A DNA stretch of 64,000 bases from Nissolia schottii (taxonomy: Eukaryota; Streptophyta; Magnoliopsida; Fabales; Fabaceae): NCBI GenBank assembly GCA_003254905.1, contig QANU01016882.1, positions 78,051-142,050 of the forward strand, in the 5' to 3' direction. Shown here piece by piece: positions 1 to 11,500 of the stretch. Position 1 is the stretch's first letter, and every line of letters begins with the position of its first letter. A program made the translations under genes and the position numbers. The notes below the pieces were generated by a model, which was not told the origin of the DNA, made no database searches, and was given only the letters and a program-made list of their open reading frames with translations.

Positions 1-2360
1 CTCTATAGTTTTTCTAGGTCCCCCCCTAACCTCTAACTATTAAGCTACCAGTCACTTGATCTACTTTCCTCACTGGGTCTTCTAATGGTCTTCTCCTCAC
101 ATGTTTAAACCACCTAAGACAGGATTCTACCATCTTTTGTAGTATAGGTGCTACCTCGACCTTTTCCCTAATGCAATCATTCCTAATTCTATCTTGTCTA
201 GTGTCTCCACACATCCACCGTAGCATCCTCATTTCTTCAACATTGAGTTCATTCTCTTGTTGGCTTTTTATTGCCTAACACTCAATCTTGTATAACATTG
301 CTGGTCTTACAGCTGTGCGGTAAAATTTTCCCTTAAGCTTGAGTAACACTTTTCTATCACACAGAACTCCCGATACATTCCTCCATTTCATCCATCCAGC
401 TTGGATCCTATGATTAACATCACTATCCATCTCTCCATCATTTTGGATAATGGAGCCAATGTACTTGAACCCTTGTGACGTGTGGTATTGGATCGTCTCC
501 AATTTTTACCTCTACGTTTGGATTTGTACGCTTCTTACTAAAACTATCTTATATTCGGTCTTACTTTTGCTTATACGAAGACTGTATGAAGACCGTGTGT
601 TTCCAACGCTTGTCTCCTTAGTTCTAATGTTCCATTTAACTTTTCTCTCAACTTTCCCATCAAAATGATGTCATCTGCGAAAAGCATGCATCGGAGCACT
701 AGGCCTTGAATGTGTTCAGTAAGAGCATCCAAGGCCCATAATTTCATTGTGTAGCTCATGAGCTTAATCCCTTAGTAGTTTGCACAATTTTGTATATCTC
801 CCTTGTTTTTGAAGATGGGAACCAAGACACTCCTCCTCCGCCCATCTGGCATTTTCTTCGACCTCATGATCTCATTGAAAAGCTTTGTGAGCCACCATGT
901 TCCTTTTTCTCTAAGGCATTTTCATAACTTAATATGTATGTTGTCTTGTCCTACTGCCCTACCATTCTCCATCCGCTTCAAAGCTTCTTTTACCCTGCTT
1001 CTTGTATTTTACTATAAAACGTATAATTCTGATCTTCTTTCATGATATTTAATCTATCTAATTGGGGGAGAAACTCCTGCTTATCATTAAACAGCTTTTG
1101 AAAGTAGTTCTTTTACCTAATCTTGATGTCTTGTTTTGTGACCAAGACTTTAATCTCCTTGATTCCCTTAGTGTCTCTCTTGCCACCTTCTTGATCTCTT
1201 CGACCATCTTATCCCATAACTCATTTGCCTTTCCTTGTGTCTCCCAACTCACTTCTTTTGTAACCCTTCTTTGGAAAATTCTGTGTTTTTCTCCCTTCAA
1301 TTGCCACCACTTAATCCTTGGAATCCTCTCCTGGTTGTTTCTCTTCACTTGCTTCAAAACACGTACATCCACCCCCAAGACCCTATGCTGAGTAGTTAGG
1401 CTTTCACCAAGTCTTTGGTTTGTGCAAAGTTTTCTATTTGATTTTCTTATTAGAAAGAAATCAATCTGTGAACAAGTCTGTCCACACTTATAGGTGATGA
1501 GATGTTTGTCCCGTTTCCTAAAACATGTGTTCGCTATTGTAAAATCGAAAGCTAATGAAAAATCTAGTATTACCTTACCCTTTGCATTTGCTACTCCGGT
1601 TCCAAATCCCCATGCAATCCCTCATATCTACTAGCTTCCCTCCCCACATGGCCATTTAGATCCCTTCCTAAGAAAATCTTTTCTTTTAAAGGTGTGCCCT
1701 GAACTAGGCCTTCTAAATCCTCCCAAAAACATATTTTGTGGTGCTCCTCTAATCCTACCTATGGTGCATAGGCACTAATGATATTAAAGTGTCTTTCTCA
1801 ACTACAAATTTTAAGACTATGATCTTGTCACCTATTCTTTAAACATCTACCACATCATTTTTTCAGACCTTGTATGCAATTATGCCTACCCCATTTTTAG
1901 ATTTTGCCTTCCCAGTGTACCAAAGCTTAAACTTAGAAGTATTTAACTCCTTAGCTTTTGCTCCTACCCACTTAGTTTCTTGTAGGCACATAAAATTTAT
2001 CCTTCGCCTAATCATGGTGCTGCTATTTCCATTGATTTACTAGTGAGTGTGCCTACATTCCATGTACCAAAGCGGATACTACCTATATTCTTGTGAACTA
2101 ACATATTTACCTACACCCGTTCACGAAAATACGGTAACCCGCATATTTTTCACTGCATCCGAGCACTGATGCAGCGGCTCTTGTTCTTTTGACACTGCAT
2201 GTGAATGCAGTACGTTGCTTCCAGGCAACGACTTAACCTTAGCACTATGTAATCGTTGATCCATGTCATGAAGATTCGACAACGTTTTATGTTGGTTGTC
2301 AACAGCCTAACACAACCCTCCTCTTTTTCTGGGCTTGGGACTGGCTATGTAGTGTTCTCC
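1..2360 (-). mobile_element. RTE-clade LINE, degenerate, 3' end cut by window edge
   Basis: A non-LTR retrotransposon read on the minus strand. In transcription order it shows an endonuclease start near 2080-2040 (FGTWNVGT), a linker with an arginine/lysine-rich open frame (1378-1058), reverse transcriptase with the catalytic FADDI motif near 690-670, and the C-terminal block (MRMLRWMCG, RWFKHVRRRP) at 232-26. Stops and frameshifts break it throughout, so it is a relic. The 5' end near 2360 is inferred because the second copy at 56.8-57.5 kb shares the leader sequence up to that point. The RTE assignment rests on motif resemblance. Confidence 0.85.
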
Positions 2361-2950
2361 AACCAAACACCATATAGGCTGAGTTCTCTATGGTTTGAAA
2401 ATAAAATAATAAAAAATAAAACAAAGATGTTTCGTTTGTTTCGTCTGTGTGCGACCTTCCGCAGAGCGGCGGCATTGATTTGCTGTCTTCCCTGTGATTT
2501 GTGATTCTGTGGCAAATCACACTTTTCAAGCGATACAAAACATGATTTGTGCAGCTTTCCGATTCAGCCATGCGATTTGAATCACGTGACCATTTTATCG
2601 ACTTAGAGCATACAATTCACAATTTTGAATTGTGTGATTCAAAAAAGCTGTCAGAAACAAGAAAGACTACTATTACAAACCAAGAAGTATATGTTGTTAT
2701 CTCCAGTGTATGATCAGGGACAAAGTTCATTGCAACCACACCAAGAAATGAACAAGGACAAACTAACCAGAGAACAGGGTCACATTGTTTTCTATCTGTT
2801 TCTGATTTTCACAATTCTATAGAAGAAACCGCGAAAACAACAAAATCATTTTCATTTTATTCTTCACAAAATCTTGAAAACTGGAAATTGATTGAAAACA
2901 GGTGACATTTTTGTAATTGAAACTGAAATCATGAAATGAAAATATAAAAT
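2361..2950. other. AT-rich spacer, nothing recognised
   Basis: Between the LINE 5' end and the next repeat I see only short open frames without recognisable motifs, plus poly-A/T runs. No RNA gene or conserved coding exon was found by eye. Confidence 0.4.
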
Positions 2951-3300
2951 GTTGAAACAAAACATGCCTAAATATTTCATAAATGTTTTGCCTATTGTTT
3001 TTCTTGGTCTCTAACTCTAGCTATTGGACTGTACTTTATCTGATGAACTCTTCTATCATCTGTAGATCTTCTCCACAGATGACCAAACTACCTCAGTTGA
3101 GGGAACCTACCATGAAAATTGAAAACGTTGAAACAAAACATGCCCTAATTATTTCATAAATGTATTGCCTATTGTTTTTCTTGGTCTCTAACTAACTCTA
3201 GCTATTGGACTATACTTTATCTGATTAACTCTTCTATACTAAGACATCTATAGATCTTCTCCATAGATTACCAAACTACGTCAGTTGAGGGAGCTTATCA
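2951..3300. repeat. Tandem duplication of about 176 bp
   Basis: A segment starting with gttgaaacaaaacatgcc at 2951 recurs at 3127. The two copies share the internal phrases ttgtttttcttggtctctaac and cttctcca.agat.accaaact. The second copy runs directly into the LINE remnant beside it and resembles the 3' end of the element at 1-2360, so the duplication probably involves a LINE tail. Confidence 0.7.
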
Positions 3301-3498
3301 TATTTCCAAAATATATGTTATCCCAACTTTCTCTTTAATGCATTCATTTCTCAATATTCTCTTGTCTACTTATTCTCTTGGTAATTTGCCACCTAACATT
3401 CAGTTTTGTATGATTGACCGACCTGAGATACTTAAATCACGTGAGTTGTGGTATTGTATGTTCTATGATCTTTGCCTCTAAGCTAGAATTAGTGCACC

Positions 3499-5346
3499 TA
3501 GAGTTGTTCAAATTAGCTGGTTTTTTTAAAACCAAACCATAACAAAACCTTAACCGGATTAAAAAAAAACCAGTTATTTTAAAGAGGCTTAAAACTGGAT
3601 CCACTTTGAGAAAAGGCTTAAAATCGGTCAAACCGGTTTCAAACCAAATTACTAATCCCAATTCCCTGTATCATCATGTCATGTCAGTATGCGCAAATCT
3701 AGTAGGTACTGAATTAAAAATTGATTAATAACTTAATATAATTTACATAATTGTTTAAATTATAGTCAAATCTCCTTATTAGTCAAATCTCGTTAAATTG
3801 AATTTTACCAAAAATATAAGAAACTTACCAAAAAAAGTCTCATTCAGTTGAATGGCTAATTGGAGCAAAATCAGCTAATAGAAAGGGACGACCAACCGTC
3901 TTCAGTTTTCACCCTCCTCTCCTACTCCGACAACCCCCATGCCTCCATCATCGTCAACCTCTTCCATCGTTGCCTCCGGTCAATCCACAACTCCGCCATC
4001 GCCCTCATGTGCCTTCTTGCTGCTCATCATGCATCCACTGCAGCACCTTCATTCTCCAGTCTTGGTGGTTCATTTTGGAAGCTTTCATGCAGCGAGCTTG
4101 TGCTCTTGCGTGCTCTCTCGTGATTTGCTTTAACGGCGAATTTGGTTCACATTTTCTCTACCAGGCGCCTCCCTTCGTGGCTGCCGTGCGCAGTATTTTT
4201 AGGTGCTATTTATAAGGTCTGGTTTTGGATGCTTTCATTCATCTTTTCCGGCAGAGCGGTGGTTGCAAAGGTTCCCCGGAATACACTTCACACCCCTCTT
4301 AGATTTTAAGATTACACACACCTCCCTTAATTATTTTAGACTCATTACAATGACACCCCTCACAAAATTAAAAAGCACATGAAATGACTCTTATGTCTGC
4401 AATATTTTTCTCTTTTGCTATTTTCTTGCAATTGACACACCTCTTGCTGTAGAGATCTGTCATCATCCTCTTCCTCCACCCATCTTCCCCATTGTGTCTG
4501 ACCGCTGTTGCCAAACTGTGCCACTGCTGCGACAGATCTACAAAAACAGAGCTCACTGTGCTAGTGGCAGTCTTGTCTCCAACTGTACCAACCGTCGCCT
4601 AGCTCCTAGTGGCAACCCATGGAATAAGGTAGCAGCAGAATCCAATAGCGTTCGCAGCTTCAAGCTTGTGTTTTAAGGAGGCCTCTATCTATGTTCTTTA
4701 CCACTAAGGAATTGAGCCTTAGCATGATTGGAGTTAAAATCGGAATAATCCAGCCTTGTCAGTGAACACAATTATGGTTGAAGTTTTGTTTAATTGTTGG
4801 TTTAAGCTAAATCTGGGTGCATACATCAGGAGCCTAATTGACAAATATTAGGGATATACTGTGAAATCAAATCTCAAGCCATGATCCCCATATTTTGGGC
4901 TTAGATGAGCTACTGAGTATTGAGAGGGAAAAAAGAAGATTAAAGCTTCAGTTCAGGGGAAGAAAGATGAGGGAAGAGGGAAGAAGGAAAGAAAAGGTTC
5001 ATAAGTTTGTTTTTAAAGGGTAGTTTGGAGATTTTAATAATTATTTTAAGATAAGGGAGTTATGTGTAATTTTAAAATTTAGGAGGGAGGTAAGTGTATT
5101 TTTGAAGAACCTCAAGGGAGGCCAATGTAATTACCCCAAAATAAAATGATTCCAGTCTCTAGTTTCTCTCTAAAAGCACTCTCTCTCATTCTATTTTATT
5201 TTAATTTTTTACGCATTAATTTTAAAACCAGGTTAGAATCGGTTTGAGTATATTGAAGCGGTTCCGTTTGAAAAACCAATCTATAAATTTGGTTACTATT
5301 AGGTTCTGGTTTGGTTTATGAAATAACCGCTCTATGCCCACTCCTA
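3499..5346. mobile_element. hAT-like DNA transposon without recognisable transposase
   Basis: An insertion of 1848 bp bounded by identical 8-bp direct repeats agtgcacc (3491-3498 and 5347-5354), the duplication length typical of hAT elements. The termini are imperfect inverted repeats, starting tagagttgttcaa and, on the other strand, taggagtgggcat, followed on both sides by accggtt-rich subterminal sequence. No transposase is visible. Short open frames near 3860-4215 look non-coding. A second inverted-repeat element appears to sit inside it (4269-5137). Confidence 0.75.
4269..5137. mobile_element. Terminal-inverted-repeat element nested in the hAT element
   Basis: Sequence at 4269-4345 (aggttcccc, atacacttca, attacacacacctccctta) is an inverted match to 5044-5137 (taagggagttatgtgtaat, aagtgtattttt, gaacctcaaggg). 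The right arm extends about 25 bp further than the left, so the left tip seems lost. The interior has no recognisable gene. The superfamily is not settled. Confidence 0.55.
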
Positions 5347-5870
5347 AGTGCACCTCTACTATTTATACTTGAAGGAAAACCACGTGCATCCAAAGCTTGT
5401 TTCCACTACTCTAACTTTCCATTTACCCTTTTAGACACTTCGACTAACGCTATACCATTTGTAGAAAGCATATCGTGTGAAATCAGCTCTTGAATGTGTT
5501 CAATAAGTTCATCTAGTATTAGGGTAAAAGATAAAGACCTAAAATTGGCCCTTGGTAGATATAGGAAATTCTTTTGTAGCCCCACCTTGTGCTCTCACAC
5601 TAAGGCTTGGTTTGGTAAAGCTTTTTGAGGGGGTGCTCCAACTCTCAAAAAGCATAAGTCAACTTTTTGTGTTTCATAAACAGAAAAGTTGGGGAACTTT
5701 TGCTGCTAGCTTTCAAGAGCTAGAGGTGTTGTTGGGAGCCCTCAAAAGAAGCTTTTCAAAGTTGGCTTTGGCTCTCAAAAACTTAAAAAGACTCGTATAA
5801 CCTTAAGCTTCAATAAAAACTCAATAATGTCATTCATTAATTAATGAAAAATGAAAATATAAATTTTTTA

Positions 5871-7252
5871 GGTTAAATAAGTTTTTGCCCCCTAATATAT
5901 AACTTTTGTTTGAATTTGTAGTCTAATAAACAAAAATTTTGGGTTTGGTACCTAATAAATTTTTGTTTGCTTTTGCCCTTGGCATTAGCAGGGGATATTA
6001 ACTGTCGACGAGGTTGTTAAAACTAGAATGTGTTAAGTGGCATGTGACTTGCACATGCCATTTGACCCACACCCTTAACCTAACCCATCCAACCCATGTA
6101 CAAAATAAAAAAAATCCTGCATCCTCTTCTCTCCTCCCCCTCTGTTTCACCTTCACCCTTGCCATCACCCACCACCACCTCTACAGCTTCCATCACCACA
6201 TCCACCCACCAACACCACCACCATAACACCACCACCAAAACCACCATCAACCACAACCCATATCTCACTCAACAACATTACTAAAGCACCACCACCAACA
6301 GTAACCACCTTAACCCCCACCACCACCACTTAATCTTCATCTCCTCTCTTTCTCACTACCACACATCAACAACCACAACATGAAGCCAGTGTCCTCTTTC
6401 TTACCACCTTTCCAGAATCCCTAATTTTGCAGAATCCCCAAGGTACCCTTTCAAACCAAGATCAGCAAACAAAGATCCAGAAACAGATTTACTTCATCAC
6501 TACCAGATCCACAACACAAAAGCTCAACCTCCCCCAAATTAGCAAGTAGAAAAAGAGAGAGAGAAGGCAGAGGCGATGTGGCCACCAACAAGAACCGAAG
6601 GATTTGTTGAGTGATGTTGAGCATGGTGCTCGACCCCTACTGAGAACACCACCTGGTTTAGCCACTTTATTGGCAGGTGGTAAGTTCGTGGTTGCAGAAG
6701 TGACCATAGTGACGCTGAATAAGGAAATCATGACAACCAAAAGGACGGCGGGCAAAGGGCTTTGAGCTCGCCATCGGAGTTGTCCTTGGCATAGTTGCAA
6801 TTGTCGCTGACAAAAGGAAGAAGAAGAAACTTGGGACAGCGACTTGCGGAGTAGAGGCAAAGAGGAAGTAGAAGACAGTGGAGGCTGGAGAGACGGCGAC
6901 TTTGGTGGGGAGGAGTTCGATGTGAGATTGATCTCGCCAGCACTGTTTAGGGTGAGATAGAGATCAAGAGAGGTGAGAGAGGGAGAGAGTCCAGATTTGT
7001 GAAGGATTTTTTTTTAAAAATAAAATTTTACAAATGGGTTGGGTTGGATCATGGGTGTGGGTCAAGTGGCATGTGTAAGTCACATGCCACTTGACACGTG
7101 GCAGTTTTAACTGCCACTTCAGTAGTTAGTGTTCCCTGCTAATGTCAACGGGTAAAGACTACATTTTTTCTTAGGAACCAAACTCAATTTTTTTTATTGG
7201 GGTGCAAATTCAAAGTTATTACCGGGGGCGGGGGTGAATACTTATTTAGGTT
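5871..7252. mobile_element. Foldback element with about 240-bp arms (MULE-like?)
   Basis: Arms at 5871-6112 and about 7010-7252 are long inverted repeats. Matching pieces include aataagtttttgcccccta against its inverted partner near 7230, and ggcatgtgacttgcacatgcca against tggcatgtgtaagtcacatgcc. The 0.9 kb interior is less AT-rich, with CACCAC microsatellite runs on the left and a 123-codon minus frame (6860-6489) without recognisable domains. Long terminal repeats plus unrelated interior DNA recall Mutator-like elements carrying captured sequence. I could not confirm a 9-bp target duplication. Confidence 0.55.
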
Positions 7253-7438
7253 TTTCTATTTAATGTTTATATTTATGCCTTTTATAGTCATTTTATATTT
7301 TCAGAGTAGCTTTACCAAACACTACTCTAGTTACTTATGTTTATTGAGAGTTACTTTTAGATTATTTTACCAAATACTGCCACTATTACTTTTCAAGAGT
7401 AGCTTTTAGAGAGCCCAAAGTGTCCAACAACTTTTAGG

Positions 7439-7710
7439 TAGCTATTTGATCAGCGTCTTGGGACAGAAAATACGGAGATGTGTGGATAGCAGAGATGCGT
7501 CCCTTGCGTTTTGGAGGTACAAAAATTAGCTTAAAAATTGCACCCAAACATGTCTCATATATTTCTCATTTTTTGATGTGCAAAAATCAATTAAAAAATT
7601 ATCTCAAGAAAAAGATAATTTTAAGTTTTATGTTTTTGTCTTCTTATCTAAGCATGTTTCTGTCCCTACTATCTTCGTATTTTTTGATTTAAGACGCTTA
7701 CCAAACGCTA
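7439..7710. mobile_element. MITE, copy 1 of a two-member family
   Basis: A 272-bp element with inverted ends (tagctatttgatcagcgtc / tagcgtttggtaagcgtc). A second copy lies at 11696-11970 and shares the interior phrases cttgcgtt, ttttggaggtacaaaaatt and ttttaagttttatgttt. It sits inside the TAA-flanked element. No coding potential is seen. Confidence 0.7.
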
Positions 7711-8527
7711 CCTAGGAGAGCTACAACATTACCAAATCAAGCCTAATTGTGATCCCGTCATACATACATATCTTTGATTGTTCAAATATAGGAAATACGA
7801 AATCCTGTCTCCCCCAAATCCTTCCACTATACCTCTCTTGGTATTGTCTTGTACGCCTTTTCCAAACCAATGAAAACTATGTGCAAGACTCTTTATTCCT
7901 CCCATATGTCTCTGTCAATCTTCTTAACAAGTAAATCACTTCCATGATTAGTCCTGTTTTAATCTTCACTCAGTTACCTTCTCATATAGTTTTATAGTAT
8001 CCTCATGAGCTTAATCTCCTTGACATAACGGGTTATGTTTCCTTGGTTCTTATAAATAAGGATTAAAGTACTCCTCTACTTGTCTGGTATTTTCTTAGAC
8101 CTCGTTATATAACCTTATTAAACAACTTTGTGAGCTGATTTATGTCTTCCTCTCCTAGACACTTCCTGTTCTCAATATTGTATCATCAATGTAAAAGAAA
8201 TTAATTAAACATAATTGTAGTTATATAATTTTTTAAAAATATAATAGAATAATGTTTGTAATTTTTAATTTGAATTGGCTTTAGCTCAAGCTAAGTTTTC
8301 AATCCCGATAAAGCCCCACTTTATTGCATATTTAATAAAATATGATTCTATCTGCTCAAACATGTATTTGGGCTTGGCTTGGCTCAATTTCACCCTAGCA
8401 CTCTTCTCTTTCATTTATTTTTGGATTGAGCTGTGTTGCTCATTTTTCAGTTATAATAAAATTATCTAACTTGGGATAATATCATGTCACTGTTTATACG
8501 TTAGTGTGTTTTTTGTACTTTTTGCAG

Positions 8528-11500
8528 ATGTGGAATCCAATCGTGGTTATGCAGACTTGCCAAGTGGTGCACAAAGGTCAGCTTTGTAATTTTTCTTTCA
8601 ACTAAATCATAAATGAATTTATATCACCTGCCATGTTTCCATGTGTTTCTTGTCCAATATAGATTATGAATTTTATGAAATATGGCAAACATGCCAATAT
8701 GCTCTCATAAGTCATAACTCAACCTTGCAGGATTTTATTTTTTAGGATAAAATAAGAATATCATTAAGATGAAGAAAAGAAGAATACAAAAATGTAAGAG
8801 GACACAATAGATCCTCTATACAAGATCAAAAAATAACGAGAATAACATAAAATAAAGCAAAGCACTGCCATCTGTCATCATATTTGAGAGAGAGATTCCT
8901 CAAAAAACACCTTGAGCACCAGGTGGAGGCGTAACAATCTTATACTAAAGGGCTAGCTTGTCTAATATTCTATTATGAAATATGTGAGAATTATGCTCCA
9001 ACCACAAGAATGCAGATTCCTTCCTTTTCCCGGAGCGACAAAGTGAACCCACAGAAACTGATCCAGGAAATTAAACTTGCGCTTTAGAGGTCTCTGTTGT
9101 TTTGCAGAGTGTATGGTTTAAAGTTCTAATAATGTAGGACTGATTACCTGCCATTACCAATGGCATTACAAATAACAATACCATTGACTAATGAAATTTA
9201 AGAAGGAAGCTATTCTATCATGGCAAGTAAACTTTTTGCAAAGTAGCACTGAGCTTGGTTGTCAAGAGTGCGCTCCGGCTTGTAGGAGCATAAGCTTTTA
9301 TGCTTCTATGCAATGATTCCGTTCTGGAGCATTTGTAGGATCGTTTTCGGATGGGAGCGAAGCAGGAGCGCTTGTTGTTTTGTAGGAATGGTGGGAGCGG
9401 CTTCTCATGTGTTCCTGCTGGAACATGGCGATGACAGTGACTACTTGCAGAGCCGTGGTGACTTGATCGAGTGGCGGCGAAGACCATCATTGCTTGAAGA
9501 ACTGAGAAAGAAAAGAACTTGCAAGCTGCTGTTTCGGCAACAAGAATTTTTTTATGGGGCATTGCGGCTGCAAGAATGCTACTACGTATGAAATAAACTG
9601 ACGCTAGACAACAAACTTAACTATTCTAGTTTCTATATCACAATATTATGAAAATAAACACATGAAAATAACACATTGTGCCTGTATGATTCAACTAATA
9701 TAGGATTAATAATAAATTTTAAACTAGAAGACGATATTCTAAGACAATGCTTAGAATAGTGAAAAAGCGGGGTGTTACCGTTTCTCCCTCACATATTTTG
9801 AGATTAGAAAATATTACTCCATTGTTAACGTTTTATAGTTTGGTTCTATCTTCTATGTTTCTGCTTAGAGGATCCCTTGTCCTATTTCTTGTATTTCTTT
9901 CTTCATAATGAAGTTCTTTTATCTGAAAAAAGAAAAGTACTTTGTTTAAACAAAATCACTTAAATTTTTTGTAGATTGTTTGGATAAAATTATTAAGAAA
10001 GTGGAATCAGAAAATAAGTTTTTTTTTTCTTTTCTTTTCTTTTCCAGATTTAGCAGGTTGGAGTTGCTTCTGAAAACACCTTAGAAAGATAAAATCTGAG
10101 TACTGTTTTGAAATCACCTTTTTCAAAAGTTTACCCAAACACACCCATTATATACTAAAATGAAAATTATGATCTGTTTGGAACCTGATGCTGAAAAGTT
10201 TGATTTTATTGAATATCCCCAAAGAAATTCCTCAAGTTACTGATAAAAGTTAGAAATCAGTACCTGAAATACGCCATTATACCACAAATGGAAAACATAG
10301 AAACCTACACAGGTCATGAGACCTGTAACATCCTTCCCCAAAACCCTTCCCAACCCCAAAACATAGACACATAAGAAGAAACCCCCTCTTCACTTATATC
10401 CCACGCAGACTCTCGCTTTTCCCTTAGCTTCCCAGCCCATTGCCATGTAGGCAAGGTAGTTATGGCACAAATAGCTCTTTTGCCCCTTACTCACATTTCC
10501 CACATGATTTAGTAGCAGTGCTAAACAGTCTCAGCTTGGAAGCCATACCAGTGAAAGGAAAATCGTCATCAATGTAGAAGTGTTAGACAATGGCTACAAT
10601 AGAATAATAAGTATATGTGAATGAGTTTTGGGTACATAACCAAGTTTTAAATCGAAAAGTAGACTGTTTTAAGAGAATATTTTCTGCAAGTTTGTGTTTT
10701 CTTCTATATACATTTGTTTTTTTTCGTATTAATGAGCCCCCATTTAAAATGTCATTTAATATTTGTCTAATGGGAGGATTACCTTTACAAGAGGTTGGAG
10801 CATTTTAACCGCTCATTGGTCACATTTTCAATCTTTCCTATTATGCCCTTTCATTCTATTTCTATAGTTATGTCTTCTCAATAACTTCTCTTCACAACTT
10901 CCATTAAAAAAAGCTTTTTTTTTTTAAAAAAAAATAAATAAAACTTCAAATTACAACATAAGTCTACTTATTTTTTTTATACCTCATTCTCTAGTTATTA
11001 GAAAACCTGTTTCTGTATTCTTTTCCGGTGGCAGCAGATGGCAGTAGATGGTTGGCTGGAGTAATTTCCTTTAGCAGGGTTGATGAATTTTATTTTTCAC
11101 AATCTACTTAGTTAATTTTATTTCCTATGATATCTCTAATTTTATTATTATTGATATATTTTTCATTTATATACATATTTTAAGCCCCATGCTTCTGCCA
11201 TAATATGCCCATCTGCAGTCCGCCATATTTTTATGGCCTATTTTTGGCAGGCTCGCTGCGTGAGCTGCTATCCACTATTAACAACTCTGATAGCAACTGA
11301 TACTAATAAGAAATTAGATTAATAGAGAAGAATATAGAAGACTGAATTTCTGTGTTCTATTGATGTTTCTGCATAACATGGCTCAATAGGATATCAGGGT
11401 ACCTTCCTATCAAGCTTGAAGGAAATGGAAATTACAGTATAAAAGTAGGCTAGTATAAAACTGTGAAGAAATGGTTCTTTGAGAGGCCAAACTTTTCCAA

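Larger units (their letters stand above)
5604..7743. mobile_element. PIF/Harbinger-like non-autonomous element with TAA duplication
   Basis: The left end ggcttggtttggtaaagc and the inverted right end ggcttgatttggtaatg are terminal inverted repeats, flanked on both sides by taa (5601-5603 and 7744-7746), as expected of PIF/Harbinger insertion. The insertion splits the LINE remnant. The 2.1 kb length comes mostly from two further insertions, a long-armed foldback at 5871-7252 and a MITE at 7439-7710. No transposase frame is present. Confidence 0.65.
3127..8170 (-). mobile_element. Second RTE LINE remnant, split into three blocks
   Basis: Three minus-strand blocks match successive parts of the element at 1-2360: the C-terminal part (about 3127-3498), the post-FADD region (5347-5603), and the reverse transcriptase core and upstream part (7744-8170). 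The blocks are colinear once two inserted elements are removed (3499-5346 and 5604-7743). Each insertion is flanked by a short direct repeat that fits target-site duplication. The LINE itself is heavily mutated. Confidence 0.75.

Noticed and set aside
6014..6943. Open frames on both strands in the foldback interior
   Set aside because: They overlap on opposite strands, are low-complexity, and show no conserved motif. Treated as element interior.
9218..9591. Paired 92-114 codon frames on opposite strands inside the SERRATE intron
   Set aside because: No recognisable domain, no conserved splice context, and complementary frames overlap. Not supported as a gene.
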